A stretch of 64,000 bases of DNA from Streptomyces cyaneochromogenes (GCF_003963535.1 NZ_CP034539.1:1674001-1738000), one strand, 5' to 3'; numbered from the stretch's first letter, positions 43,291 to 54,361 are shown. A program made the numbers and translations. Notes: generated by a model from the sequence alone, not told the origin.

Positions 43291-43610
43291 ACCTGCCTCC
43301 TTGAGTAATCCCGCCTCATCCCGTCGCCTGCCGTACGGCCGGATCCCGGCACGAGGTTCAGCAGGGGCAACAGGGAGGGGCACCACCGTCGTGGGACGTC
43401 ACAGCTTGCCCGATCAGTATGGGGCGGGCGTCGCCGCCCCCCGTCGACGCGGGCAGGCGTCGTGCCGCAGGCTCTCTGGACGCGGCCGGGGCGACGTTCA
43501 CGCCCTCGAACCGACGGAGCGGCTCGCCGCCCTAAGGGGCGAGTGCACACGGTGTGACCGGGGTGAGCGGGGCTGACGGGACCCCCCTCTCTCGCCGGTC
43601 CACCCGTCCG
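43291..43610. other. Intergenic region, no gene seen
   Basis: 320 bp between two leftward genes. It should hold the terminator of the ligase-like gene and the promoter of the CPBP gene. GC-rich dyads occur near 43425-43445, but I could not single out a convincing terminator. Confidence 0.5.
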
Positions 43611-45128
43611 TCACCCCAACGGCACCGGCTCCAGCAGCCCTACCGGCCACGTGTGCACCGGGTCCCCGCGGTGCATCAGCTCCCGGTACCGCCGCGTCGT
43701 CGCCGCCAGTGCCGCGTCCCGGGCCATCCCGGACTCCAGTGCCCGGTGGAAGGTGGCCGCCTGCCAGGATGCGCCGTTCATGCGCCGTCGACATCGCTCC
43801 TCGATGACGCCGAGGTAGAGATCCCGGTCGGCCGGCTCGACTCCCCACGCGTCCAGGCCGACCTCGGCCAGCGGCAGCAGTTCGTCGCGTACGAGGCTCA
43901 CCGCGTCGACCTCGGTCGTCCCGCCGTACCGCCCGCGCCGCGGCCAGCGCAGCCGGGCGTCGATGCCGTGCTTGCAGGCCTCGTCGAAGTTGGCGGCCGC
44001 CGCCTCGAAGGGCAGCCGGGTCCACACGGGCCGTGATTCCTCCGCGAGGGCGCGGACGACGCCGTAGTAGAAGGCCGCGTTGGCGATGACGTCGGTGATG
44101 GTGGGCCCGGCGGGCAGCACACGGTTCTCCACACGCAGGTGCGGGACACCGTCGACGATGCCGTAGACCGGGCGGTTCCAGCGGTACACGGTGCCGTTGT
44201 GCAGGACGAGTTCGGCGAGCGTCGGTGTGCCGCCGGCGTCGAGGACGTCGAGCGGGTCCTCGTCGTCGCAGATCGGCAGCAGGGCCGGGAAGAAGCGCAG
44301 GTTCTCCTCGAAGAGGTCGTGCGCCGAGGTGATCCACCGCTCCCCGAACCAGGTGCGCGGCCGTACGCCCTGGGCCTGGAGCTCGGGCGGGCGGGTGTCG
44401 GTGGACTGCTGGAACAGCGGGGGGCGGGACTCGCGCCACAGCTCGCGCCCGAAGAGGAAGGGCGAGTTGGCGCCCACGGCGACCTGGGCGGCGGCGACCG
44501 CCTGGGCGGCGTTCCAGACGTCGGCGAAGCGGCCCGGGGTGACCTGGAGGTGCAGCTGTACGGAGGTACAGGCGGCTTCGGGGGCGATCGACTTCGAGGT
44601 GCACGTCAGGCGCTCCACGCCGTCGATGTCGAGCGTGAAGTCCTCGCCGCGGGCGGCCACGATCTGGTCGTTGAGGAGGGTGTAGCGGTCGACGGCGGAG
44701 AGGTTCGAGGAGACCAGGTCGTCCCGGTCCAGGGTCGGGAGAATGCCGATCATCACGATTCCCGCGTCGACCTCACCCGCTTTCCGGTCGGCATATGCCA
44801 GCGACGTACGGAGTTCCTCGGCCAGTCCATCGAATACCCGCCCCTGCAACCGGTGTGGGGCAATGTTGACTTCCAGATTGAACATGGCGAGTTCTGTTTG
44901 GAAATCGCGGCTCGCGATCCGCTCCAGCACCTGCGCATTCAGCATTTTCGGCATACCATCGGCGCCGGTGAGGTTCAATTCGATCTCCAGCCCCATGAGG
45001 TTCTTGGGGCGGTCGAACCGCTTCTCCTCCAGCAGCCGCTCCAGGCCCGTCAGGCACTGCCGCAGCTTCTCGCGGTAGCGCTGGCGATCGGACAGATCGA
45101 ACCGACCTGCCACGACCTTCTCCCCCAT
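43611..45128 (-). CDS. Glutamate-cysteine ligase-like (GCS2) enzyme
   Basis: 505 aa from ATG with GGAGGG upstream. LMGLEIELNLTGADGMPKML starts the ATP-grasp-like fold. FNLEVNIAPHRL and TSVQLHLQVTPGRFADVWNAAQ carry the metal-binding glutamates, and RVENRVLPAGPTITDVIANA lies near the substrate site. It joins an amino acid to the gamma-carboxyl of glutamate, or something similar. Streptomyces makes mycothiol rather than glutathione, so the real product is unclear. Not obviously EgtA. Confidence 0.85.
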   Translation of the reverse strand: MGEKVVAGRFDLSDRQRYREKLRQCLTGLERLLEEKRFDRPKNLMGLEIELNLTGADGMPKMLNAQVLERIASRDFQTELAMFNLEVNIAPHRLQGRVFDGLAEELRTSLAYADRKAGEVDAGIVMIGILPTLDRDDLVSSNLSAVDRYTLLNDQIVAARGEDFTLDIDGVERLTCTSKSIAPEAACTSVQLHLQVTPGRFADVWNAAQAVAAAQVAVGANSPFLFGRELWRESRPPLFQQSTDTRPPELQAQGVRPRTWFGERWITSAHDLFEENLRFFPALLPICDDEDPLDVLDAGGTPTLAELVLHNGTVYRWNRPVYGIVDGVPHLRVENRVLPAGPTITDVIANAAFYYGVVRALAEESRPVWTRLPFEAAAANFDEACKHGIDARLRWPRRGRYGGTTEVDAVSLVRDELLPLAEVGLDAWGVEPADRDLYLGVIEERCRRRMNGASWQAATFHRALESGMARDAALAATTRRYRELMHRGDPVHTWPVGLLEPVPLG

Positions 45129-45724
45129 CGAAGCTTCCCTCCTCGGTTGGGCGGGCCCTGTTGCCCGCCGCGTGGGCCCCGGATCCGGCCGCCGGTCTCC
45201 CGGGTCAGGTGGGATGATGCCCAGCCGAAGCGATCGATAACGTCCCGCGCGGGTGCGGCGCCCGCTAAGCTGTCGCCGGTGACCGGTGGCACATTCACCA
45301 GGCATGCGGCACGGTGCAGTTTCGGACGGTCGGCGAACTCGTGAAAAACGCCGACGAGAATTGGCCGACCGCACCCGTGGCATTTTTCGAGGTCATCGAC
45401 GCATGACCGGCCGGAAATCGGGATGATTCCCGCATATCCGCGGCCGAATGAACCCTTGCCGGGTGCACCAAAAGCGGTTAGACGAAACACCGTCTGAACA
45501 CTCGTCGTATAAACTCCGCAATCAAGGCAGAGGGTTGGCGCCCGAGGTCCCACGGACCTGCCGTCAGGTGACGTACGGCAGGCCTCTCTCACCCCCCTCG
45601 AGATCCCTGACCCCGGCCCCCGCCTCTCTGACCTCCGTGAGCAGACAGCGCCGTCCGCCCCCGCACCGCCCCGCCCCGCCCGGCCCTCGCGCCACCGTGC
45701 CTGTCGAATGAGAGGCGACCCACC
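45129..45724. other. Long divergent intergenic region, no gene supported
   Basis: About 600 bp with a distinctly AT-richer middle (45300-45530, for example GTCGTATAAACTCC). This suits extensive promoter or regulatory DNA for the divergent ligase-like gene and the 45725 gene. I found no ORF with convincing start, codon bias and ribosome site, and no tRNA. Confidence 0.55.
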
Positions 45725-46327
45725 ATGCCGCTGCATGTTCCCCCGGCTCCCGCGCCCGCACTTCGCTCCGTCCTCACCGCACTCGGTTCACCCACCGCGG
45801 TCCGCGAGGCCCGAACCCCCTCCCTGCGCGCTGCCCAGGGACCCGCCACCCCTGAACTCCCGCTGCCCGTCCATGTCGTGGACGAGATCACCCCGGCGGG
45901 CGTGGCCGCGACCCGGCTGGCCGGGTGGCGCTTCCTGATCCACTGCGGGGAACGCGCGGTGGCCGCCGCCGAGACCCGGCTGACCCCCGACGGCTGGGCC
46001 TTCTCGCACTTCTTCGAGGGCCCTTACATCGCCTCCACGGAGCGTGCGCTGCGCCAGGCCGAGACGATCCAGCAACCCTTCCAGCCACGCCTGCTGTCGT
46101 TCCCCGGCCTCTACATGCTCACCCTCTGGCTGCACGGCGACTGCACCGCGGACGGCGCCGTCGGTCACCCCGACGCCACGGACATCCTCATCCCGCTGGC
46201 CCCCGCCCCGCCCGGCATCGCGTCCCACCGGCCGCACCGGGTCGCCGAACTGCTCCCGGTACTCACCCACCGGGCAACCCCGGCTCCCCTGCCTCCGCTG
46301 CCCCCGCTACTCGGCTCACCCGCCTGA
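45725..46327 (+). CDS. Protein of unknown function, 200 aa
   Basis: ATG with AGAGGCG upstream. The central part (VHVVDEITPAGVAATRLAGW, FLIHCGERAVAAAETRLTPD, FSHFFEGPYIASTERALRQA, FPGLYMLTLWLHGD) looks well folded and conserved. The first 45 and last 35 residues are Pro/Ala-rich. I recognise no named domain. Followed by a clear terminator. Confidence 0.75.
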   Translation: MPLHVPPAPAPALRSVLTALGSPTAVREARTPSLRAAQGPATPELPLPVHVVDEITPAGVAATRLAGWRFLIHCGERAVAAAETRLTPDGWAFSHFFEGPYIASTERALRQAETIQQPFQPRLLSFPGLYMLTLWLHGDCTADGAVGHPDATDILIPLAPAPPGIASHRPHRVAELLPVLTHRATPAPLPPLPPLLGSPA

Positions 46328-46350
46328 CAGCGCACGGCGCGAGCGCCTCC

Positions 46351-46384
46351 GTACCCCGCCGCCCACTTCCGGGCAGCGGGGTAC
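46351..46384 (+). terminator. Terminator hairpin
   Basis: GTACCCCGC-C-GCCC/GGGC-A-GCGGGGTAC, 13 paired bases with one mismatch and a 6-nt loop, 24 bp after the stop of the 45725 gene. Confidence 0.88.
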
Positions 46385-46758
46385 GCGACTGTTCGGCGGC
46401 GGGATTAGGCTCGTATCGGAGAACAACAAAACACGCACGGACGAACCGTAAATAACTCGTACGAGCGAGAATGCGCTCGAATGAGCCTCGCAAGGTCCCG
46501 GCTCGACCGGACTAGCCCTATCCGACCACGGCGAACCATCCGAAGTGACCGTGGAGTTGGGATGAACCGTCGGCGCTCGGGATGCGTCATCAATCTGTAA
46601 GAAAGCGGTGCCGCGAAATCCCTGCGGATTGACGTCCATGGGGCAACACTGGGTTCCGACCGACTTATCAACGGGGGGCGGCCATGAACGAGTCTTCACG
46701 CCGCGAAACAGACACCACAGCCATCTCACAGATCACGACAGAGCGAAAGATCCCATCC
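46385..46758. other. Promoter region of the DUF5999 gene
   Basis: About 370 bp of lower GC with a perfect palindrome CTCGTACGAG (46456-46465). An in-frame ATG at 46684 extends the DUF5999 reading frame by 25 residues, so that start cannot be excluded. Confidence 0.5.
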
Positions 46759-46965
46759 ATGTGCCAGCACCAGCCATCGTGCCCCTCAGCCAGCTCCGCC
46801 GACCGGGAGTCCGCCCGTCTCGTGGCGGCCCACCCGGAGCAGGGATGGAGTCTGCTGTGCAACGGTGTTCTGCTCTTCGAGGACACCGGTGAGCTCCTGC
46901 CGGACGGCCGGATCATCGCCCCGCACCGTCCGCATGGCACCGGCAAGGTGGTAACCGCCGCATAA
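46759..46965 (+). CDS. DUF5999 protein
   Basis: 68 aa. It begins MCQHQPSCPSASSADRESAR and continues with the very conserved WSLLCNGVLLFEDTGELLPDG and IIAPHRP. This is the DUF5999 family, short and near-universal in Streptomyces. The C-x-H-x-x-x-C start suggests a metal or redox site. Function unknown. Confidence 0.85.
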   Translation: MCQHQPSCPSASSADRESARLVAAHPEQGWSLLCNGVLLFEDTGELLPDGRIIAPHRPHGTGKVVTAA

Positions 46966-47038
46966 CGCCTGCCCGGCGGATCACGCCGGAGAGGCCCTGC
47001 ACCACCGGGCGGACCGACGGACGCCCGGCGTTCTTCCA

Positions 47039-47074
47039 GGGGCCGGTCGCAGACCCTGACTGCGAGCCGGCCCC
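47039..47074. terminator. Bidirectional terminator
   Basis: GGGGCCGG/CCGGCCCC 8-bp outer stem, small internal loop, CGCAG/CTGCG inner stem and a 7-nt loop, between the convergent DUF5999 and xylanase genes. Confidence 0.82.
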
Positions 47075-47130
47075 CACGTGCGTTCAGGGGAGGTCACTCA
47101 GCGTAGCGCCCCGATCGCCCTGCCCCCGGC

Positions 47131-49044
<1,914 letters not shown>

Positions 49045-49048
<4 letters not shown>

Positions 49049-50049
49049 TTGCCGTCCCCCCTCATCGTGGTGGTGGCCCCTTCCAGGTCGCGCCGGAGCA
49101 CGAATCGCTGGTAGGCGAGGGCGAAGACGAGGCTGATGGCGAACATGGCCACGCTGATCGCGCTGGCGTAGCCGACCTGGTAGCGCTTGAAGCCGTACTG
49201 GAACAGGGTCACGGCCATGGTCTCGGAGTGGTGGTCGGGGCCGCCCTGGGTGACCACCCACACCAGGTCGAACAGCTGGATCGCCCCGATGACCGACAGG
49301 AAGACGCTGATGCGCAGGGTGGGCGCGAGCAACGGCAGGGTGACGCTGCGGAAGCGCTGCCAGGGCCCGGCGCCGTCGATCAGCGCCGCCTCGGTCAACT
49401 CCTTCGGGATGGCCTGGAGTCCGGCCAGGTAGAGCATCATGTGGAAGCCGAAGTACTTCCACGTCATGACCAGGAACAGGGTGGCCATGACCATGGAGGG
49501 GTCGGCGAACCACTCGCCGCCGAGGCCGTCCAGGCCGATCCCGCCGAGGATCCGGTCGGCGAGGCCGTCGTCGGGGGCGAAGATCATGCTGAACAGGACG
49601 CCGGTGATGGCCTCGGACAGCACGTACGGCGCGAAGAACAGCATCCGGTAGACGGCCCGGCCACGGATCCGCTGGTTGAGGGCGACGGCCAGGGCCAGCG
49701 CGAACGGCAGCTGGAGCACCAGGGACAGGGCGATCAGGACGAAACAGCGCCACAGGTCGCCCAGGAAGACCGGGTCGTCCAGGAGCCGCGTGAAGTTGTC
49801 TGCGCCGACGTAGTCCGACGGCATACCGAAGCCGCCCCAGCGGAAGAAGGCCGCGTACAGCGCGAACAGGATCGGCAACAGCACCAGGACGATGAACAGC
49901 ACCAGCGCGGGCACCTGGAAGCCGACCGCGGTGAGCCAGTGCAGCACGCGCCGCCGGGCCCGCCCCCGTGCGGTGCCGGCGGACGGGGGCGGGGGGTCGA
50001 CATCGGGTCCGGGCCGGTTGTCGGCGGACGGCAGGAACGTGGAGGTCAT
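49045..50049 (-). CDS. Sugar ABC permease, MalF type
   Basis: 334 aa. The cytoplasmic head is Pro-rich. Six to seven helices follow, with EAA loop ELTEAALIDGAGPWQRFRSVTLPLLAPTLR and the FFAPYVLSEAITGVLFSMIF segment. It starts six bases after the binding-protein stop, so the three transport genes are one operon. Confidence 0.93.
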
Positions 50050-50055
50050 CGCCGG

Positions 50056-51351
50056 CTACTGCTCTTCCTTCGTGACCTGCGTGATCGACTCGGCGACCTG
50101 CTGAGGCGACTTGGACCCGGCGATGAGCGCGGCGACGCTGTCGTTGACCTCCTGGCCGACGGCGGGCGCGTAAGCCTGGTCGAGATAGAGCTGGAAGCCG
50201 GTGGCGGCCTTCAACTGTGCTTGTACGGCCTTGATGTTGGGATCGGTGATGGCGCGCTCGGCGGCCGGGAGCACCGGGAGGATGCCGGTCTTCTTGACCA
50301 GCTCAAGGTCTGTCGCCTCCGAGGCGAAGAACTTCAGGAAGTCGACGGCGGCCTGCGGAGCGCCGCTGCGCAGGGCGTGTCCGCCGCCTCCGCCGAACAC
50401 CTCGGTGATCGTGCCCTTGCCTCCCTCGACCGCGGGGAACGGGAAGAAGCCGAGGTCGTCGCCGAGGCCCTTGCCGGCGTCGGCCTGGACGATGGGCGCC
50501 CACTGGCCCATGAGCTCCATCGCCGCCTTGCCGTTGCCGACGGCCGCGGCCTGGCCGGTGGGCGTGGAGTACGCGGCGCCGAGGAAGCCCTTCTGGAACG
50601 GCTGGAGGTCGACGAGTTCCTGGAGGTGCTGACCGGCCTGGACGAAGGCGTCGCCGGTGAAGTCCTTGTCGTCGTAGGCCTTCTGGAGGGCGGAGGCGCC
50701 CGCGGTGCGCATGGCGAGATAGGCCCAGTAGTACATGCCGGGCCACTTCTCCTTGCCGGCCAGGGCGAGCGGTGTGGTGCCCTTGGCCTTCAACTCCCGT
50801 ACGGTGTCGAGGAATCCGCTCCAGGTCGTCGGCGGTTCGCTGATGCCCGCGTCCTTGAAGAGCGCCTTGTTGTACCAGAAGCCGATCATGCCGATGTCGA
50901 ACGGGATGCCGTACAGCTTCTCGTCCAGGAGGTACGGCTCCTTCGCGACCGGCAGCAGGCCGTCGGCGAAATCTTTCGTACGGTCGGTGAGGTCCTCGAC
51001 GAGCCCGGCGTCGGCCTGCTGCTTCAGGACGCCGCCGCCCCAGGTGTGGAAGATGTCGGGCAGCTTCCCGGAGGCGGTCAGCGCCGTCATCTTGGATTTG
51101 TAGGCGTCGTTCTCCAGCTGGACGATCTTTATCCTCACCTTGGGGTTCTGGGCCTCGAACTTCTTGGCCAGCGCCGCCCAGACCCCCTTCGTCGGCTCGA
51201 CGGTGGAGATGTTCCACCACTCGATGGTGGTCGTGCCGTCCGACGACCCTCCGTCCGAGTCGCCGCCGCAACCGCTCAGTGCCGTCATGCCCACACCGGC
51301 CGCGGCGGAGGCCGCCAGGAAGCCGCGGCGGGACAGTCCCGGGTCGCCCAT
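50056..51351 (-). CDS. Sugar-binding Tat lipoprotein of the xylan operon
   Basis: 431 aa family 1 solute-binding protein. SRRGFLAASAAAGVGMTALSGC contains both a twin-arginine motif and a lipobox. The mature part has TTIEWWNISTVEP, FHTWGGGVL and GNGKAAMELMGQWAP, as in oligosaccharide binders. ATG at 51351 lies six bases after AGGAG; ATG at 51354 is closer. The upstream operator pair and the downstream GH10 gene point to xylo-oligosaccharides; this is inference. Confidence 0.92.
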   Translation of the reverse strand: MGDPGLSRRGFLAASAAAGVGMTALSGCGGDSDGGSSDGTTTIEWWNISTVEPTKGVWAALAKKFEAQNPKVRIKIVQLENDAYKSKMTALTASGKLPDIFHTWGGGVLKQQADAGLVEDLTDRTKDFADGLLPVAKEPYLLDEKLYGIPFDIGMIGFWYNKALFKDAGISEPPTTWSGFLDTVRELKAKGTTPLALAGKEKWPGMYYWAYLAMRTAGASALQKAYDDKDFTGDAFVQAGQHLQELVDLQPFQKGFLGAAYSTPTGQAAAVGNGKAAMELMGQWAPIVQADAGKGLGDDLGFFPFPAVEGGKGTITEVFGGGGGHALRSGAPQAAVDFLKFFASEATDLELVKKTGILPVLPAAERAITDPNIKAVQAQLKAATGFQLYLDQAYAPAVGQEVNDSVAALIAGSKSPQQVAESITQVTKEEQ

Positions 51352-51400
51352 CATGCGCTCCTTGGGTACGGGACGGTCCGTCCTTGACCGTCCGCTGGAT

Positions 51401-51432
51401 CGAAAGTTTCGGAAGAGATCCAGAAAGCTTCG
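51401..51432. promoter_or_regulatory. Xylan-operon operator pair
   Basis: CGAAA-G-TTTCG at 51401-51411 is perfect. A degenerate second copy, AGAAAGCTTCG, lies at 51422-51432 (21 bp on, two helical turns). CGAAA-N-TTTCG repeats are known from Streptomyces xylan-gene promoters (recollection). A third copy is in front of the GH43 pseudogene at 52232. Confidence 0.75.
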
Positions 51433-51504
51433 TTGCTGCCGCACCCTAGAGACAGCTGCCAAACGGTGGCAACCCCTTGTACGCGGTGAATCTGCCGCCA
51501 ACTG

Positions 51505-52203
51505 TCACGGCCCGGGCGGCTCTTCGGGGTCGTACTCGAACCAGTCGAAGGCCGCACTGGCCTCGGTGACGTACACGCCCCGAAGGGCTGTCGATCGCGA
51601 GGGCGATCGTGTCGGGCCCGCCGGCCGCACGCCGGGCGCGTCCTGACCGGTCGGGGACAGGGGCCGGTCGGTGCGGATCGCGGCCTCCAGCGTGACGGGC
51701 CCGTCCGGCACCGGCCGCCACGGAGGCACTGCCGTACCGGACCGATGCGGGCGATCACGCTCGCCTCTCCCCCGCCGAACTGACGAAGGTGTGTCCCGCC
51801 GGTCGAGACTGTCGGCGGTGGCGTGCAGAGTGAGCCGCCCCCGCCGTTCGGTCAGCGACCACGAGTCCTCTGGCCGACGGTGCGGGGAGATCCAGTACGG
51901 CGCCAGGCTCGCGGCGTCGAAGTCGTCCCGCGGGGCGGGCGGTTCGAGGGGATGGGGTTGGCGGGGGCCGGCTCGTAGGGGCCGCGCGGGGAGCGGGCGC
52001 GGGCGACGGAGACACTGTGGCCGAGGGCGGTGCCGCCCTCGGCGAGCATCAGGTACCGCCAGTCGCCGACGCGGCAGAGGTGCGGCGCCTCAGAATGCTG
52101 CATGCCTCGCCGACCCGGCACACGCTGGGGTCGGGGTGGAAGCCGCCGATGACCGGGTTGCCGTACGGAAGCCGCCGATGACCGGGTTGCCGTACGTCCG
52201 CAT
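51505..52203 (-). pseudogene. Wrecked GH43 beta-xylosidase/arabinofuranosidase gene
   Basis: Starts MRTYGNPVIGGF, then is shifted by a 29-bp tandem duplication. Continues in another frame with HPDPSVCRVGE (first catalytic Asp region), then jumps over about 170 codons to SEAPHLCRVGDWRYLMLAEG (acid Glu region), and jumps again to the C-terminal beta-sandwich (DDFDAASLAPYW, SWSLTERRGRLTL, VYVTEASAAFDWFEYDPEE) in further frames. At least three disruptions. It lies just upstream of, and on the same strand as, the xylan operon. Confidence 0.88.
52139..52196. repeat. 29-bp perfect tandem duplication
   Basis: Units 52139-52167 and 52168-52196 are identical. The length is not a multiple of three, and the duplication falls in codons 3-12 of the GH43 gene, so it alone shifts the frame. 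Confidence 0.95.
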
Positions 52204-52231
52204 GCGCGTCAGCCCTCCACACAGTGTGGGC

Positions 52232-52242
52232 CGAAACATTCG
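52232..52242. promoter_or_regulatory. Operator copy before the GH43 pseudogene
   Basis: CGAAACATTCG, one base from CGAAA-N-TTTCG, 29 bp upstream of the pseudogene start. It is flanked by CCG and GT that extend the dyad. Confidence 0.65.
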
Positions 52243-52317
52243 GTCCGGTGGACGAACTTTACGGAGTGGACTGTAAGGGGGCGCTCGGGACGCGACGAGG
52301 GTGCGGGAACGCGGCAC

Positions 52318-52352
52318 CTCCGGACGAGGGTCGGGCGGTCTCTCGTCCGGAG
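52318..52352 (-). terminator. Terminator downstream of lysA
   Basis: Perfect 11-bp stem CTCCGGACGAG/CTCGTCCGGAG with a 13-nt loop, 24 bp past the lysA stop on the minus strand. Confidence 0.88.
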
Positions 52353-52375
52353 GCGGATGGGGGCCGGGATGCGGG

Positions 52376-53713
52376 TTACAGGCCCACGTCGCGGCTGCGG
52401 ATGTCCTCCAGGGACTCTCGGCGGATCAGGAGCCGAGCCTGGCCGTCGTCAACGGCGACCACCGGTGGGCGGCCGACCATGTTGTAGCCGGAGGCCATGG
52501 ACAGGTGGTAGGCACCGGCGACCGGAACGGCGAGCAGGTCTCCGGGACGGATGTCCTCGGGGAGTTCGACGTCGGCGGCGACGATGTCGCCCGCCTCGCA
52601 GTGGCGGCCCACCACGGTGACCGGGGCGGGGGCGGCGGTGCTGTGCCGGCCGACCAGACGGGGCGCGTACCGGACGCCGTACAGGGCGGGCCGGGGGTTG
52701 TCGCTCATGCCGCCGTCGACGGCGACGTACGTGTGCGCGCCGGTGCGCTTGACGGCCAGGACGTGGTACAGCGCGATCCCCGCCGGGCCCGCGATCGCCC
52801 GCCCCGGTTCGATGATGAGCCGGGGCAGGGTGAGCCCCGCCGCCGCGCACGCCTCGACCAGTTCGGCCCGTACCTTGCGGGCCAAGGCGGTGAGGTCCAG
52901 GGCGGGTTCGCCCGGGCGGTAGGCGATGCCGTGGCCACCGCCGAGGTCGAGTTCGGGCAGGACCAGGCCGTGCTGTACCTTCAGCCGGGCCATGAGCCCG
53001 ACGATGCGCCGTACGGCGGCCAGATACGGCTTGGTGCTGGTGATCTGCGAGCCCAAGTGACAGTGCAGACCGGTCAGTTCGAGCTGGGGCTGGTCCAGGA
53101 TCCGGGCGATGGCGTACTGCGCGTAGCCGTCGGAGATCGACAGGCCGAACTTCTGGTCCTCGGTGCCGGTGCGGATCTTCTCGTGGCCGCCGGCGCTGAT
53201 GCCGGGCACCACGCGCACCATCACCTTCTGGTGGCCGTCGGGTCCGACCGCCGCGGCCAGCCGGGCGATCTCGGAGGGGCTGTCGATGACGATACGGCCG
53301 ACTCCGAGGCGCAGGGCGGTGTCGAGGTCGCGCGGGGACTTGGCGTTGCCGTGCAGCACGATCTTCTCCGGCGGGAAGCCGGTGGTGACGGCGAGTTCCA
53401 GCTCACCGGCCGAGCAGACGTCCAGGCCGAGGCCCTCCTCGTCCACCCAGTGGACCATCGCCCGGCACAGGAACGCCTTGGCCGCGTACAGGATGTCGGC
53501 GTCCGGGAAGACGTGCCGGTAGGTGCGGCAGCGCTCGCGGACCTCGTCCTCGTCGATGACGTACACGGGCGTGCCGAAACGGTCGGCGACCTCGGCGAGC
53601 GGTACGCCCCCGACGGTGATCTCGCCCTCGCGGGGCTCGACGGCCGAGGCGGGCCACACCGAGAGAGCGTCGGCGGGGGCGGCGGTCACCGCGGGTTCGT
53701 GAAGCGTGGTCAT
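52376..53713 (-). CDS. lysA: Diaminopimelate decarboxylase-type enzyme
   Basis: 445 aa fold-type III PLP decarboxylase. The PLP lysine is in ILYAAKAFLCRAM. TGLHCHLGSQI, LDLGGGHGIAY, IIEPGRAI and GRHCEAGDIVAAD (active-site Cys) are all present, so the enzyme should be active in the last step of lysine synthesis, or on a related D-amino diacid. It differs clearly from the usual housekeeping Streptomyces LysA as I remember it, so it is probably a second copy. It follows the SAV_915-type gene by 14 bp in one operon. Confidence 0.9.
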   Translation of the reverse strand: MTTLHEPAVTAAPADALSVWPASAVEPREGEITVGGVPLAEVADRFGTPVYVIDEDEVRERCRTYRHVFPDADILYAAKAFLCRAMVHWVDEEGLGLDVCSAGELELAVTTGFPPEKIVLHGNAKSPRDLDTALRLGVGRIVIDSPSEIARLAAAVGPDGHQKVMVRVVPGISAGGHEKIRTGTEDQKFGLSISDGYAQYAIARILDQPQLELTGLHCHLGSQITSTKPYLAAVRRIVGLMARLKVQHGLVLPELDLGGGHGIAYRPGEPALDLTALARKVRAELVEACAAAGLTLPRLIIEPGRAIAGPAGIALYHVLAVKRTGAHTYVAVDGGMSDNPRPALYGVRYAPRLVGRHSTAAPAPVTVVGRHCEAGDIVAADVELPEDIRPGDLLAVPVAGAYHLSMASGYNMVGRPPVVAVDDGQARLLIRRESLEDIRSRDVGL

Positions 53714-53727
53714 CGTGCGGTGCCCCC

Positions 53728-54189
53728 TCAGCCGATCCACATCGCGAGTGCGGAGACGATCGCCGCCGCGCCGGTCACGCGCAGCGCTCCGACCGCCTGG
53801 GGGTCCCAGCGGTCCTGACGGAAACGGGGGCCGGAGTGCTGCCGGGCGTGCTCCGCGGCGGACGGCGTGGCCGGGACCGGTGGCGGGGCCAGGGTCGGGG
53901 CCGGGGCGGGCGCGCAGAACTGAGGGTCCACCGTGACGGTGGTGACGCCCAGAGGTGCGGCAAGGGAGCGCAGGGCGGGCTCGGCGAGCCGGATCCAGGG
54001 CTGGTCGGGGCCGAGGGTCGCGGTGAGTTTCCGCTGCGAGGTGAAGCCCACGGCCGTGCGGTCACCGATCGGTGTGCGGAAGAGGCGGGCCGCGCAGGCG
54101 GCCTGTCCCGGCCGGACCGGAACGTAGAGAGGGCCGGCCGGGAACCGATCAGAGGGCTCCGGGTCTTCGTCGGACAGGATGTCTGCCAT
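53728..54189 (-). CDS. SAV_915-family protein with C-terminal helix
   Basis: 153 aa with GGAGG before the ATG. The fold segment RTPIGDRTAVGFTSQRKLTA with TLGPDQPWIRLAEPALRSLA is the SseB/SAV_915-like signature. A Pro/Ala linker and a C-terminal hydrophobic segment (GALRVTGAAAIVSALAMWIG) that could anchor it in the membrane follow. It heads the operon with lysA. Function unknown. Confidence 0.8.
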   Translation of the reverse strand: MADILSDEDPEPSDRFPAGPLYVPVRPGQAACAARLFRTPIGDRTAVGFTSQRKLTATLGPDQPWIRLAEPALRSLAAPLGVTTVTVDPQFCAPAPAPTLAPPPVPATPSAAEHARQHSGPRFRQDRWDPQAVGALRVTGAAAIVSALAMWIG

Positions 54190-54310
54190 GGGATGCCTCC
54201 GGGAGGATCCGAGGTGGGTCGGGCGAGTTGCTTGACGGCCCCGGACGCGGGGAGGCGGACCGGGGCTTGCCACTGACGCTATGCCCGACGCCCCGGGGTC
54301 CCGGACCCCT

Positions 54311-54361
54311 CATGACGCGATGCTGACGGCGATGGCCCGGACGCTGACGGGATGCTGACGC
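54311..54361. promoter_or_regulatory. Phased operator array, copy 1 (11-21-11)
   Basis: Half-sites CATGACGC (54311), GCTGACGG (54322), GCTGACGG (54343) and GCTGACGC (54354), with spacings 11, 21 and 11 bp. It lies between the SAV_915 gene (122 bp upstream of its start) and the universal-stress-protein remnant (113 bp before it). Same architecture as at 60234, 60926 and 63070. Confidence 0.75.

Noticed and set aside
45240..45430. Minus-strand cysteine-rich stretch (KCHGCGRP ... HRAACL) in the long intergenic region
   Set aside because: It looks zinc-finger-like, but there is no start codon in frame nearby, third-position GC bias is weak, and the frame runs through the divergent promoter region.
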